The notes: a model not told the origin generated them from the letters alone. A stretch of DNA of 23,485 nt from Lentibacillus sp. Marseille-P4043 (GCF_900258515.1 NZ_LT984884.1:1289682-1313166); one strand, 5' to 3'. Shown: positions 1 through 13,661, numbered from the stretch's first letter. A program made the numbers and translations.

Positions 1-479
1 AACATCGGCGCGAGAACAGGAACATCGGCGCGAGAGCAGGAACATCGGCGCGAGAGCAGGAACATCGGCGCGAGAGCAGGAACATCGGCGCGAGCGGGGG
101 AACATCGGCGCGAGAGCAGGAACATCGGCGCGAGAGCAGGAACATCGGCGCGAGAGCAGGAACATCGGCGCGAGAGCAGGAACATCGGCGCGAGAGCAGG
201 AACATCGGCGCGAGAGCAGGAACATCGGCGCGAGAACAGGAACATCGGCGCGAGAGCGGGAACATCGGCGCGAGCGCGGGAACATCGGCGCGAGAGCAGA
301 AACATCGGCGCGAGAGCAGAAACATCGGCGCGAGAGCAGGAACATCGTCGCGAGAGCAGGAACATCAACCCGAGCGCGAAAACATCAACCCGAATCGCGG
401 AACATCAACCCGAATCGCGAAACATCAGCCCGAGCACGGAAACATCGTCCCAGGCACGAGATACATCAACCAGAACCGC
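1..479. repeat. GC-rich 20-bp tandem repeat array, family A, copy 1
   Basis: The array runs in from the left edge of the window. The commonest unit is AACATCGGCGCGAGAGCAGG, and 23 units follow each other at exactly 20-bp spacing from position 1 to 460. A shifted, decayed unit follows to about 479. Each unit has a constant AACATC, a four-base slot (GGCG in the first 18 units, GTCG once, then AACC, AGCC and GTCC), usually CGAG, and a variable tail. Units 1-340 are nearly uniform and those after 360 are diverged. The unit lacks stop codons in most frames, so open frames across it are an artefact. The array is far richer in G+C than the genes beside it. Confidence 0.97.
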
Positions 480-604
480 AACCCCGTGCACACATCTTGC
501 CCCGCGAATGATCCCCAGCGTATACACCCTCCACAATTTTTCCTGCAATTCCATGCATGTTTATCAACTTTTTCCAAAAGCTAAGTGTAAAAAGGGGACT
601 TCTC

Positions 605-2797
605 ATGCGATTCATGCGACGATTCACTTTAATCACTATAATGGCGGCGGCTTTTATTTTAGCGGTAAATCATGTACCGACCACTTCAGCTGAGACGGAA
701 AATAAAGATGATACAATATCTGTCATTATTGAGGTGGAAGGGGATCCGGTTAAGCATAAAAAGTACATCGAGGTCTATTATCCGTATGTGGATGTGGTTG
801 CTACATATGACAAGCTATTCAAGGGGTTAGCATTACAAGGGGATACAAAAAATCTTTCTAAAATGGAGTCACTCGATTTTGTTAAAGCGGTCCATCCGGT
901 GAAAACCTATCAGGCCATTTCTCGAACGCTGCCTGTAGACAGTGAGGAATCGAATGCTGTCATTCCTGCTGCGATCAACAATACGCCCTATACGGGAGAA
1001 GGTGTTAAGGTGGGGGTTATTGATACTGGTATTGATTACGATCACCCGGATTTGGTAAAAAATTATCAAGCGGGTTATGACCTTGTCGACCTTGATGATG
1101 ACCCGATGGAAACAGTTGCTTCAGAGGGAATGCCAACCCTTCATGGTACACATGTTGCTGGCATCATTGCGGCTAATGGAGGACTTCGAGGGGTTGCACC
1201 AGATGCTGACATTTATGCGTATCGTGCATTAGGTCCTGGTGGGCAAGGAAGTTCTGTACAAGTCATTGCGGCGTTGGAACAAGCGGTGGAGGATGGTGTG
1301 GATATCATTAATCTGTCCTTGGGTAACGCAGTAAACGGCCCAGACTATCCGACGAGCATTGCAGTGAATCGTGCGGTGGAACTTGGTGTTGCTGTGGTAA
1401 TTGCGAATGGAAATAGCGGTCCGGATAATTGGACGGTTGGCTCACCTGCAACAGCGTCAAAGGCATTATCAGTCGGTGCGCTTGCCATGTCGCAACGTAT
1501 ACCATTTCTATACGATCCAATCAAAGATAAACAGATTGCTGTAGTACCAATGGTCGGATCCGCAACATGGAATCTTGAACGTGATTTTAAAGTAATAAAC
1601 AAGACAACGGATCTTAACGATGCCCGTGGGAAAATTGTACTTCTCGAACGTGGGAAAATTCCTTTCTATGAAAAGGCAAAAAAGGCGGAGGAAGCTGGTG
1701 CCGTTGCTGTTCTCATCTACAATAACGAACAAGGTATTTTTCAGGGATCGGTTGAAAACGAGAAAGATGCATTGCAGATACCAGTCGCAGCTATTACGAA
1801 AAAGGAAGGGGAATGGCTCAAACAGCGTCTGAAACAGAATTCGGTATACCTTGAAACAACGTACAAACAGACAACGAAAGGCATTGCCGACTTCAGTTCC
1901 CGTGGTCCGGTAACAGTAAATTGGGATATCAAACCAGATGTCATTGCACCTGGGGCGAATATTTTGAGTACGGTTCCGGGAGGCTATCGTGAATTACAGG
2001 GAACAAGTATGGCCGCGCCACATGTTGCGGGTGCGTTGGCTTTATTAAAAGAGGCGCATCCTGATTGGACAGTTGAACAACTAAAAGATGCTTTAAAGAC
2101 GACCGCTCTCCCCCTTAAAAATCAGGAACCAATCGTTCAAGGGATGGGCCAAATTCAGCCAGGGCAGGCAATTAAAACAAATACAATTATTCACGATCCT
2201 TTATTATCATTTGGGAAGATAAACGATTATAAAGAACGAAAAACAATCCAAGTATCGATCGAGAATACAACCGATCAGGAACAACGCTATTCCTTTGATA
2301 TCCCGAAAGTAACGAAAGGAATAACCTGGCATTTGCCGCAAACTTTTACGGTTGAGGCGAACAGCGAAAAGACAGTACCAGTTGAATTAAGTGTTGTAAC
2401 ACCGCAATTAGATGAAGGGATTTATCAGGGCAGGTTAACGCTAAATCAGGAAAGCGAAGTATATCAATTGCCATATTTATTTGTGAATGAAACCGCTGAT
2501 TATCCAAAAGCGATGGGATTTGATTTTGGATTAGAACCTTTTTCCGATGATCGTTACGTCTATCAGTTATATTTGACTGATTCAACACAAAAGGTAGAGG
2601 TTAACTTGTATAATTCGGCAACTTTGCTATATGAACGACAGTTACTTACCATTGATGATCCACAAGTAGGTATGAATGAAGGTAAAATAGCGAAAAGCGA
2701 GCTTGGTGAACCGGGAACATATAAAGCATTAATCACGGTACAATTAGAAAATGGCGCGTATGAAAGCTATGAAACCGAAATTCAAATTAATCCATGA
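605..2797 (+). CDS. vpr: Secreted subtilisin-family serine protease, Vpr-like
   Basis: This is an extracellular serine endopeptidase of peptidase family S8, 730 residues from the chosen start. The ATG at 605 is preferred over the in-frame ATG at 557 because AAAGGGG at 592-598 precedes it and because it begins a clean signal peptide (basic start, hydrophobic core, predicted cleavage after TTSA near residue 29). An I9-type propeptide spans about residues 35-105. The catalytic residues are Asp140 (GVIDTG), His180 (HGTHVAG) and Ser468 (GTSMAAPH), with oxyanion-hole Asn270. A PA-type insert lies at about 310-420, between Asn270 and Ser468, which is the Vpr/C5a-peptidase layout. The C-terminal 200 residues look like beta-sandwich domains. 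B. subtilis Vpr is somewhat longer (806 residues from memory). No strong sigma-A promoter is visible between the array and the gene. The subtilase assignment is firm; the Vpr name is by architecture. Confidence 0.93.
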   Translation: MRFMRRFTLITIMAAAFILAVNHVPTTSAETENKDDTISVIIEVEGDPVKHKKYIEVYYPYVDVVATYDKLFKGLALQGDTKNLSKMESLDFVKAVHPVKTYQAISRTLPVDSEESNAVIPAAINNTPYTGEGVKVGVIDTGIDYDHPDLVKNYQAGYDLVDLDDDPMETVASEGMPTLHGTHVAGIIAANGGLRGVAPDADIYAYRALGPGGQGSSVQVIAALEQAVEDGVDIINLSLGNAVNGPDYPTSIAVNRAVELGVAVVIANGNSGPDNWTVGSPATASKALSVGALAMSQRIPFLYDPIKDKQIAVVPMVGSATWNLERDFKVINKTTDLNDARGKIVLLERGKIPFYEKAKKAEEAGAVAVLIYNNEQGIFQGSVENEKDALQIPVAAITKKEGEWLKQRLKQNSVYLETTYKQTTKGIADFSSRGPVTVNWDIKPDVIAPGANILSTVPGGYRELQGTSMAAPHVAGALALLKEAHPDWTVEQLKDALKTTALPLKNQEPIVQGMGQIQPGQAIKTNTIIHDPLLSFGKINDYKERKTIQVSIENTTDQEQRYSFDIPKVTKGITWHLPQTFTVEANSEKTVPVELSVVTPQLDEGIYQGRLTLNQESEVYQLPYLFVNETADYPKAMGFDFGLEPFSDDRYVYQLYLTDSTQKVEVNLYNSATLLYERQLLTIDDPQVGMNEGKIAKSELGEPGTYKALITVQLENGAYESYETEIQINP

Positions 2798-2805
2798 TTG
2801 GCTTC

Positions 2806-2850
2806 AGGAGGGCGGTTACCAGTTGCAATTGCGACTGGTTCCGCCCTCCT
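2806..2850 (+). terminator. Hairpin after the subtilase gene, probable terminator
   Basis: The arm AGGAGGGCGGTTACCAGT at 2806-2823 pairs with ACTGGTTCCGCCCTCCT at 2834-2850, with a single bulged base and a loop of about 10 bases. The stem starts 9 bp after the stop codon. No U-run follows directly (the next bases are AAAATTACC), so it may be a weak terminator or an mRNA 3'-end stabiliser. Confidence 0.6.
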
Positions 2851-2886
2851 AAAATTACCTGCATTTTTTCGTTCACAAAAATGTCA

Positions 2887-2915
2887 TTAAATAGGCAGGT
2901 AATATCCTTTATAAT
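2887..2915 (+). promoter_or_regulatory. Candidate distal sigma-A promoter for the atp operon
   Basis: A perfect TATAAT lies at 2910-2915, 17 bp after a weak TTAAAT at 2887-2892. Transcripts starting here would carry a leader of about 380 bases. That leader includes an inverted repeat, TTAGTCCCCT at 2943-2952 against AGGGGATTAA at 2989-2998 (one G-U pair). The -35 match is only 3 of 6, so this is tentative. Confidence 0.35.
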
Positions 2916-3029
2916 AGAAGGGAGATTAAATGCGATTATCTTTTAGTCCCCTCTAACCTGAGGAATTCGACAAATATTTTACTTGATTAGGGGATTAATT
3001 ACCAATTTGTATTTTCTCTCACAAACTAA

Positions 3030-3058
3030 TTGACAACCAAGTATGGCTATTGTACACT
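3030..3058 (+). promoter_or_regulatory. Probable main sigma-A promoter of the atp operon
   Basis: TTGACA at 3030-3035 is a consensus -35. It is followed after exactly 17 bp by TACACT at 3053-3058. It lies about 240 bp upstream of atpI and points the same way. It is the best-scoring promoter by eye in the 450-bp gap before the operon. Confidence 0.65.
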
Positions 3059-3114
3059 TGCTAAGTGTGGAATGGTAGGGTTTACAATATACTGAGATAA
3101 TTATGTTTTCATAG

Positions 3115-3145
3115 ATGTTTCCAATACATAAGTATATGGAAACAT
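3115..3145 (+). other. Inverted repeat in the atp leader
   Basis: ATGTTTCCA at 3115-3123 and TGGAAACAT at 3137-3145 form a perfect 9-bp stem that can be extended by ATA/TAT. It is followed by a U-rich TTTCT and then a small AGTGA/TCACT hairpin at 3158-3173. It lies between the proposed promoter and atpI, so the untranslated leader is structured. It could be an operator, an RNA hairpin or a weak attenuator. Confidence 0.5.
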
Positions 3146-3299
3146 TTCTACAAAATCAGTGATTTTTCTCACTATTGTGTCAATGATCTAAAAAGAAAGC
3201 ACAATTCGATATGTGAATGTTTGCTAAAAAAGTATATGCGCATTTTGGCTGGATTCTACTATGTAGATGACAGCACATGTATCGGAGGTACGAAACTTT

Positions 3300-4432
<1,133 letters not shown>

Positions 4433-4496
4433 GTTTCATCCAAATTGTTAATTAACCAGTTTTGACAGTTTACCTGTTGAAGCGGGAAATTATTAA

Positions 4497-4742
<246 letters not shown>

Positions 4743-4762
4743 TTACAATAAAAATCACAAAA

Positions 4763-4800
4763 AATGGCGAAGTATGTCTTCCAATAGAATCTTCGCCGTT
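4763..4800 (+). other. Intercistronic hairpin between atpE and atpF
   Basis: GGCGAAG at 4766-4772 pairs with CTTCGCC at 4791-4797, and the stem extends outward by a G-U and two A-U pairs. The loop is 18 bases and a moderately U-rich GTTGTTTATAC follows. The position suits protection of the atpE message or partial termination, which would help supply more c subunit than b or delta. This role is inferred from position only. Confidence 0.55.
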
Positions 4801-4873
4801 GTTTATACTAGAACAAAAGAAATTGTCAATCAATGAAATTCCTACCTAATTAAAGGGGAAAGGAGTGAATTCT

Positions 4874-5401
4874 GTGCAAGCATTCACTGGATTTTCTACT
4901 ATCTATGCATCAGTTGGTAGTCTCCAAGTCGGGGATATGTTAGCCCAACTATTCTTCTTCATCGTTTTACTTGTATTATTACGTAAATTTGCATGGGGAC
5001 CATTAATGGGCATGATGCAAAAACGTGAAGAATATGTTGCATCGGAAATTGAAGCAGCAGAAAAAAGCCGAGCTGATGCTGAACGTGCGTCAAAAGAAGC
5101 GGCAGAACAATTAAAACAAACAAAGCAAGAAGCGCAAAAAATTATTGAAGATGCAAAAAATGTTGGGACAAGACAAGAACAAGAAATTGTCGATTCCGCA
5201 CGAAAAGAAGCGGAGCGTATTAAACTTGCTGCACAAGAAGAAATTCAAAATGAAAAAGAACAAGCATTACAAGCACTTCAAGATAAAGTGGCTTCATTAT
5301 CTGTTCTTATTGCAAGCAAGGTAATTGAAAAAGAAATTAGTGAAACAGATCAAGAAAAACTGATTAATGACTATATTAAAGAGGTAGGAGAAGAGCGATG
5401 A
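4874..5401 (+). CDS. atpF: ATP synthase Fo subunit b
   Basis: Subunit b is the peripheral stalk that ties subunit a to the F1 head. The chosen GTG start at 4874 gives 175 residues; it follows AAAGGAG at 4858-4864 with normal spacing. The in-frame GTG at 4865 abuts that site and is less likely. One N-terminal membrane helix (about residues 21-37, LFFFIVLLVLL) is followed by a long charged coiled coil rich in Ala, Glu, Lys and Gln up to the C-terminus, as expected. The stop overlaps the atpH start in an ATGA, so translation is probably coupled. Confidence 0.94.
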   Translation: MQAFTGFSTIYASVGSLQVGDMLAQLFFFIVLLVLLRKFAWGPLMGMMQKREEYVASEIEAAEKSRADAERASKEAAEQLKQTKQEAQKIIEDAKNVGTRQEQEIVDSARKEAERIKLAAQEEIQNEKEQALQALQDKVASLSVLIASKVIEKEISETDQEKLINDYIKEVGEER

Positions 5402-5943
5402 GTGAAGCAGTAGTTGCAAAACGTTATGCAGATGCTCTTTTTCAGCTCGGAAATGAAAAGCAGATACAAGATCAATTAGTTGACGAATTTCGTATCGTCA
5501 AGGAAGTTTTTCAAGCTAACAAGCAACTTTTTACTTTCTTAAAGCATCCTCGTGTTAATAATGAGAAAAAGAAACAATTCTTGCAAGAAGCGTTTCAAGG
5601 TATGTCAGACGATGTAGTTAATACATTAAAATTACTTGTAGAACGTCATCGTATTGAAATCATTCCATCCGTTATTGATCATTTAAGTCAATTGGCTAAT
5701 GATGCTAAAGGGATTGCAGAGGCAACAGTATATTCTGTTCGGGAATTATCTGACGCTGAAATAGAAGAGCTTGCAGCAAAATTTGCCAAACGTTTTAATA
5801 AACAGGCAATTAAATTGGAAAACAAAGTTGATCCTTCGATTGTTGGTGGTGTGAAACTCCGTATGGGGAATACAATTTATGATGGTTCACTAAGCGGGAA
5901 GTTGAAACGCATCGAACGAGATATTGTAACTGCAAACAAATGA
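5398..5943 (+). CDS. atpH: ATP synthase F1 subunit delta
   Basis: Delta joins the b dimer to the top of the F1 hexamer. The protein has 181 residues, the usual size. The N-terminal helical domain begins VVAKRYADALFQLG, close to the family signature, and the C-terminal half carries KVDPSIVGGVKLRMGNTIYDGS, the conserved OSCP/delta motif. The start ATG at 5398 overlaps the atpF stop by four bases. An A/G-rich ribosome binding site (GTAGGAGAAGAG) lies inside the end of atpF. The gene ends 18 bp before atpA. Confidence 0.96.
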   Translation: MSEAVVAKRYADALFQLGNEKQIQDQLVDEFRIVKEVFQANKQLFTFLKHPRVNNEKKKQFLQEAFQGMSDDVVNTLKLLVERHRIEIIPSVIDHLSQLANDAKGIAEATVYSVRELSDAEIEELAAKFAKRFNKQAIKLENKVDPSIVGGVKLRMGNTIYDGSLSGKLKRIERDIVTANK

Positions 5944-5955
5944 TGATAGGGGTGA

Positions 5956-7473
<1,518 letters not shown>

Positions 7474-7586
7474 ATAGACGACTTTCGTTTCGTTATGAAT
7501 AGCAAGAGTGTTTAGAATTGGGGTTTTGAAATTTGACATCACTGTTCATTGATCTGAACTCTAATTCTAATCGCTGACCTCTGTAA

Positions 7587-8465
<879 letters not shown>

Positions 8466-8490
8466 CTCCTTGACCTAGTATAGAAGTTAG

Positions 8491-9918
<1,428 letters not shown>

Positions 9919-9932
9919 TAACGAAGGCTTGG

Positions 9933-10415
<483 letters not shown>

Positions 10416-10422
10416 ATAAAAG

Positions 10423-10458
10423 AGTCTCTCATGACATATTGTTGTGTGAGACTTTTTT
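10423..10458 (+). terminator. Rho-independent terminator of the atp operon
   Basis: AGTCTCTCA at 10423-10431 pairs with TGTGAGACT at 10445-10453 with one internal mismatch. The stem is followed directly by a run of T residues ending at 10458. It begins 8 bp after the atpC stop. Confidence 0.9.
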
Positions 10459-10531
10459 GTTGGGTAAAGAAGAATGATGAATGATGACAAAATCCAACCA
10501 TCATCAACAAAAGTCATCCTATTCAAAAAAT

Positions 10532-10605
10532 AAACTCGATATTTCCCGGGAAATGAGATGGGAATTTCCTAATTGGTGAACCAATCTAACAAGAATCGAG
10601 TTTTT
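10532..10605. other. Three-way-junction-like structured element with T-runs
   Basis: An outer perfect 9-bp stem, AAACTCGAT at 10532-10540 with ATCGAGTTT at 10595-10603, encloses two smaller helices. These are GGAAAT/ATTTCC (10549-10554 with 10563-10568) and ATTGG/CCAAT around a TGAA loop (10572-10585). A TTTTT follows the stem on the + strand, and an A-rich CAAAAAATAAA precedes it, so both orientations end in T-rich sequence. It may be a bidirectional terminator or a small structured RNA. I do not recognise it as a named riboswitch. Confidence 0.5.
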
Positions 10606-10704
10606 ACGATATGTATGGTGTTAATCAATTCGTTGACATTCACCTATTAACATGGCAAAGTTATCAATAGAAAAACTCATTTTTATCAAACAAGGTGTGA
10701 ATTT

Positions 10705-10935
10705 ATGTTTTCAATTAGTCAACTCGCAATAACAAGTATGATATCGCATTTGATTTTTATTTTTATTACATGGAAATTAGTCCAATGCATTAATTTCGAC
10801 CCATTAATTCGAAAAGGCAAGGTCACAGAGGCACGCATTTTGCTGCTCTTTATCACGATTGTAATTGGCTCCGGTGTCAGCAGATTTTTCCTTGAATTTC
10901 TTCAATGGTCACAAGATCTCCGGCTTCTTTTTTAA
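10705..10935 (+). CDS. ywzB: Small DUF1146 (YwzB-like) membrane protein
   Basis: The product is a 76-residue protein with two hydrophobic segments (about residues 5-28 and 44-66) separated by a short charged loop containing FDPLIRKGK. It resembles the DUF1146/YwzB family, and in Bacillus a gene of this family lies between atpC and the ywmB-murAA pair, as here. The molecular function of the family is unknown to me. AAGGTG at 10691-10696 precedes the ATG. A TTGACA occurs at 10633-10638 upstream, but no convincing -10 follows at the right distance. Confidence 0.8.
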   Translation: MFSISQLAITSMISHLIFIFITWKLVQCINFDPLIRKGKVTEARILLLFITIVIGSGVSRFFLEFLQWSQDLRLLF

Positions 10936-11045
10936 GGGTTGTTTTCTAGTAGAGTATGGTTTTACACTGACGTAATGATTTATTGATTGGCGCTTTACCT
11001 ACCACTTCGGAAATTGAATGCGAGGTAAGTGCTCTGTTGATTTCC

Positions 11046-11130
11046 GTTCCGGGCAGTCGCTTTCCGCGGATACGGCTTCAGCCTCATCGGAAAAAGGAAA
11101 CCACTTTTTCGAGGAGTCGACTGCCCGAAC
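11046..11130. repeat. Palindromic intergenic element (REP/MITE-like)
   Basis: GTTC plus GGGCAGTCG (11046-11059, with one bulge) pairs with CGACTGCCC plus GAAC (11118-11130). Inside it a second helix forms between CTCATCGGAAAAAG and CTTTTTCGAGGAG. The result is an approximately 85-bp, GC-rich, long hairpin in AT-rich surroundings. Elements with GGGC-GTCGC-TTTCCGCGG near one end and a matching -GCCCGAAC end are, from memory, common between genes in Bacillaceae. That family match is recollection, while the palindrome is visible directly. Confidence 0.65.
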
Positions 11131-11346
11131 CAAAAATTAGCTATATTAAAAATGGATAATAATTTTTGTTATTTAATCTCGCAATAGATATTGGAATAAT
11201 TGCAATGCACTATACCCAGCGAAGTGTATTTCCGTAGCGGTGGAAGAACACCAATCATCGTCTCAGATAACATCGCAGTTTTTATCAATTGCGAATTATA
11301 AAAGCAATAAATGTATACGAAAAGAGCTTTTTTAAAAGGAAAGTAC

Positions 11347-11395
11347 GGCAAGCTCCTATATGAGAAGCATCTCATTCAGAAGCTTGCCTATTTTA
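11347..11395 (+). terminator. Terminator-like hairpin with no gene just upstream
   Basis: GGCAAGCT at 11347-11354 pairs with AGCTTGCC at 11381-11388. Inside it ATGAGA at 11360-11365 pairs with TCTCAT at 11370-11375, and TATTTTATG follows. It lies over 400 bp after the DUF1146 gene, so what it terminates is unclear. It may be an independent small RNA end or the remnant of a lost gene. Confidence 0.5.
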
Positions 11396-11530
11396 TGTAG
11401 ATGCATCGCCTGTTCCCCAGTCCCTAGACTATGCTTCTCAATCCTCTTATTTCTTATTCCGCAATGAGTTGAACACAAACTAGTAATCTATAACACTACT
11501 ATCAGTTGTATTTATACGGTATGTTTTAGT

Positions 11531-11572
11531 TCCCTCTTGTTCATACTGGTTATATAGATTGAACAAGGGGGA
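11531..11572 (+). promoter_or_regulatory. Hairpin that covers the ywmB ribosome binding site
   Basis: TCCCTCTTGTTCA at 11531-11543 is complementary to TGAACAAGGGGGA at 11560-11572 over 13 bp with a single T-G wobble and a 16-base loop. The right arm contains the AAGGGGGA Shine-Dalgarno sequence of ywmB, whose ATG is at 11580. Folding of the message would hide the ribosome binding site. A protein-binding palindrome in the DNA is the alternative reading. Confidence 0.65.
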
Positions 11573-11579
11573 TGTTTTT

Positions 11580-12299
11580 ATGAAGAAAATAGTTCTTATA
11601 GTCGTATTATTACTTATTCTTTTTACCAAAAGTGTGGTAGGTTATTCTGCCTCCGTAACGGATGAGATGATAGATTTAGCTTCAGCAGTAACAGAAAGTG
11701 AATTAGCAATTGATAACTGGCAGGTCACCATTAAGGAACAAATCAGTCATGAAAAAGCATATGATGTAACTAATAAGTTGAAAAATGGTTATTTAGTCTC
11801 TACCGCAGAAGATGAGAACATTATAAAATATTCATTTAGTGACGTTCATAAATCAGATGATCTTGACGAATCTTTTAAAGTGGTTATTCCTAAAAATACC
11901 AACTATCAAGCAGAAGTGATTGCAGTAATTCGTGGGGACTTCTGGAACGAGTCAGTGGAACAAGCATATATTTCGACAAAAAGTGCATTGCCTGATTATT
12001 TATTCTCGAAAGATGCAGAAAGATTTGCTTGTCTGACGACTGATAGTAGTGGTACAATTAAAAGTGATTATTTTTTAAATGAATTTAGTGAAAAATTGAA
12101 TGTCCAACAAAAATTAACACAAACCGACAAATTAAAAAATACTTCGGTTGCGGAAATTTTGTATGGGTATACACCATTATGGGATCAAAAAATCACGATA
12201 ATGGACAAATCGATGAATGTACAAATAGCGATTAATAAAAGCAAAGATGAAGGAACGAAATTCACGATAGGAACACCTATCTTGATAACTGAATATTAA
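11580..12299 (+). CDS. ywmB: YwmB-like secreted protein
   Basis: The product has 239 residues. It starts with a signal peptide (MKK, a hydrophobic core to about residue 18, probable cleavage near GYSA). The remainder is a mixed alpha/beta exported domain with no catalytic motif that I recognise. It is assigned to the YwmB family by size, signal peptide and its place directly upstream of murAA, the arrangement of B. subtilis. The biochemical role is unknown to me; the position suggests a link to the cell envelope. ATG 11580 is chosen over the in-frame TTG at 11559, which would put the AAGGGGG ribosome binding site inside the gene. The stop is 33 bp before murAA, so the two are probably cotranscribed. 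Confidence 0.78.
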   Translation: MKKIVLIVVLLLILFTKSVVGYSASVTDEMIDLASAVTESELAIDNWQVTIKEQISHEKAYDVTNKLKNGYLVSTAEDENIIKYSFSDVHKSDDLDESFKVVIPKNTNYQAEVIAVIRGDFWNESVEQAYISTKSALPDYLFSKDAERFACLTTDSSGTIKSDYFLNEFSEKLNVQQKLTQTDKLKNTSVAEILYGYTPLWDQKITIMDKSMNVQIAINKSKDEGTKFTIGTPILITEY

Positions 12300-12332
12300 T
12301 ATAGTGAAATTGCAACTGAAGGAGATTGAAAC

Positions 12333-13661
12333 ATGGAAAAGATCATTGTTCGCGGCGGGAGACAACTTAATGGCGCCGTCAAAGTGGAAGGTGCTAAGAA
12401 TGCAGTGCTGCCTGTTATCGCTGCAAGTATTATCGCAAGTGAAGGAAAAAGTGTTTTACATGATGTTCCAGTACTAGCTGATGTATATACAATTAATCAA
12501 GTTATTCGTAATATGAATGCGGATGTTGACTTTGAAAATAATACAATTACCGTTGATGCGTCAAAGGAATTAAAAACAGAAGCTCCTTTCGAGTACGTTC
12601 GTAAAATGCGTGCGTCCGTCTTAGTATTGGGGCCTCTTTTGGCGCGTTATGGTCACGCTAAGGTTGCGATGCCCGGTGGATGTGCAATTGGCTCTAGACC
12701 AATCGATTTACATTTAAAGGGATTCGAAGCAATGGGTGCAGATGTACACGTTGGCAATGGTTTCGTGGAAGCTAAAGTTGATGGCCGGTTGCAAGGTGCT
12801 AAAATTTATTTAGACGTACCAAGTGTTGGTGCTACCGAAAATATTATGATGGCAGCTGCACTGGCTGAAGGGAAAACAATTATTGAAAATTGTGCAAAAG
12901 AACCGGAAATTGTTGATTTAGCCAATTTCTTAAATAAAATGGGTGGTCGCGTCGTTGGTGCAGGTACAGAAACAATCCGCATTGAAGGTGTAGAAAGTTT
13001 ACACGGGACAGAACATGCGATTATCCCTGATCGTGTTGAAGCAGGAACGTTTATGGTGGCAGCTGCAATTACAGGAGGAAATATTTTAATTGAAAATGCT
13101 GTGAGTGAACACCTTCGTTCCGTTATTTCCAAACTTGAAGAAATGAATGTCACGATTAAAGAAGAAAATGGCGGACTACGTGTGATCGGACCGGAAAATT
13201 TAAAGGCGACAGATATCAAGACATTGCCACACCCAGGATTCCCAACCGATATGCAATCACAAATGATGGCACTAATGCTCTATGCACACGGAACTAGTGT
13301 TATTACGGAGACAGTATTTGAAAACCGATTTATGCATGTTGAAGAATTCAGACGGATGAACGCCAAAATGAGAATCGAAGGTCGCAGTGTAATTGTTGAA
13401 GGCGATTCTGACTTACAAGGCGCAGAAGTGGCAGCAACTGATTTGCGCGCTGCAGCAGCATTAATTTTAGCTGGGTTACGAGCAGACGGCTTTACACGCG
13501 TGACCGAATTGAAACATTTGGATCGCGGATATGTTGACCTTGCCGGAAAATTAGCCTCTTTAGGTGCAGATATCGAACGTGTCACTGATGATGAAAACAA
13601 CGTAACACCAGATGCAAAAGTAGATTATCAGAATAATAATATTGTAGCCAAGTTATCTTAA
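12333..13661 (+). CDS. murAA: UDP-N-acetylglucosamine 1-carboxyvinyltransferase (MurA)
   Basis: MurA transfers enolpyruvate from phosphoenolpyruvate to UDP-GlcNAc, the first committed step of peptidoglycan precursor synthesis, in the cytoplasm. The 442 residues cover the whole two-domain inside-out barrel fold. Lys22-Asn23 (EGAKNAVLP), the catalytic Cys117 ([13 protein letters not shown], the residue alkylated by fosfomycin) and Asp306 (FPTDMQSQ) are all in place. It is called the MurAA copy because of its ywmB neighbour; Firmicutes often have a second paralogue elsewhere. AAGGAG precedes the ATG at 12333. A strong terminator follows 20 bp after the stop. Confidence 0.96.
   Translation: MEKIIVRGGRQLNGAVKVEGAKNAVLPVIAASIIASEGKSVLHDVPVLADVYTINQVIRNMNADVDFENNTITVDASKELKTEAPFEYVRKMRASVLVLGPLLARYGHAKVAMPGGCAIGSRPIDLHLKGFEAMGADVHVGNGFVEAKVDGRLQGAKIYLDVPSVGATENIMMAAALAEGKTIIENCAKEPEIVDLANFLNKMGGRVVGAGTETIRIEGVESLHGTEHAIIPDRVEAGTFMVAAAITGGNILIENAVSEHLRSVISKLEEMNVTIKEENGGLRVIGPENLKATDIKTLPHPGFPTDMQSQMMALMLYAHGTSVITETVFENRFMHVEEFRRMNAKMRIEGRSVIVEGDSDLQGAEVAATDLRAAAALILAGLRADGFTRVTELKHLDRGYVDLAGKLASLGADIERVTDDENNVTPDAKVDYQNNNIVAKLS

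Larger units (their letters stand above)
10936..11530. other. Gene-poor stretch between the DUF1146 gene and ywmB
   Basis: I see no credible gene here. The stretch holds a palindromic element at 11046-11130. A perfect 9-bp inverted repeat, CAAAAATTA at 11131-11139 with TAATTTTTG at 11160-11168, abuts it. A terminator-like hairpin lies at 11347-11395. The only sizeable open frame, on the minus strand at 11169-11375, has no ribosome binding site or family resemblance and runs through that hairpin. Confidence 0.6.

Noticed and set aside
1..479. CRISPR array
   Set aside because: Units are contiguous 20-mers without unique spacers, and no cas gene is in the window; the same holds for the other three arrays.
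508..693. Small + strand open frame overlapping the start of the subtilase gene
   Set aside because: It overlaps the signal peptide region in another frame, has no ribosome binding site and no family resemblance.
4462..4490. Possible internal promoter before atpE (consensus TTGACA at 4462-4467)
   Set aside because: No acceptable -10 hexamer lies 16-18 bp downstream; the match is probably chance.
11169..11375. Minus-strand open frame of 68 codons
   Set aside because: It starts inside a terminator-like hairpin, has no ribosome binding site and no recognisable family.
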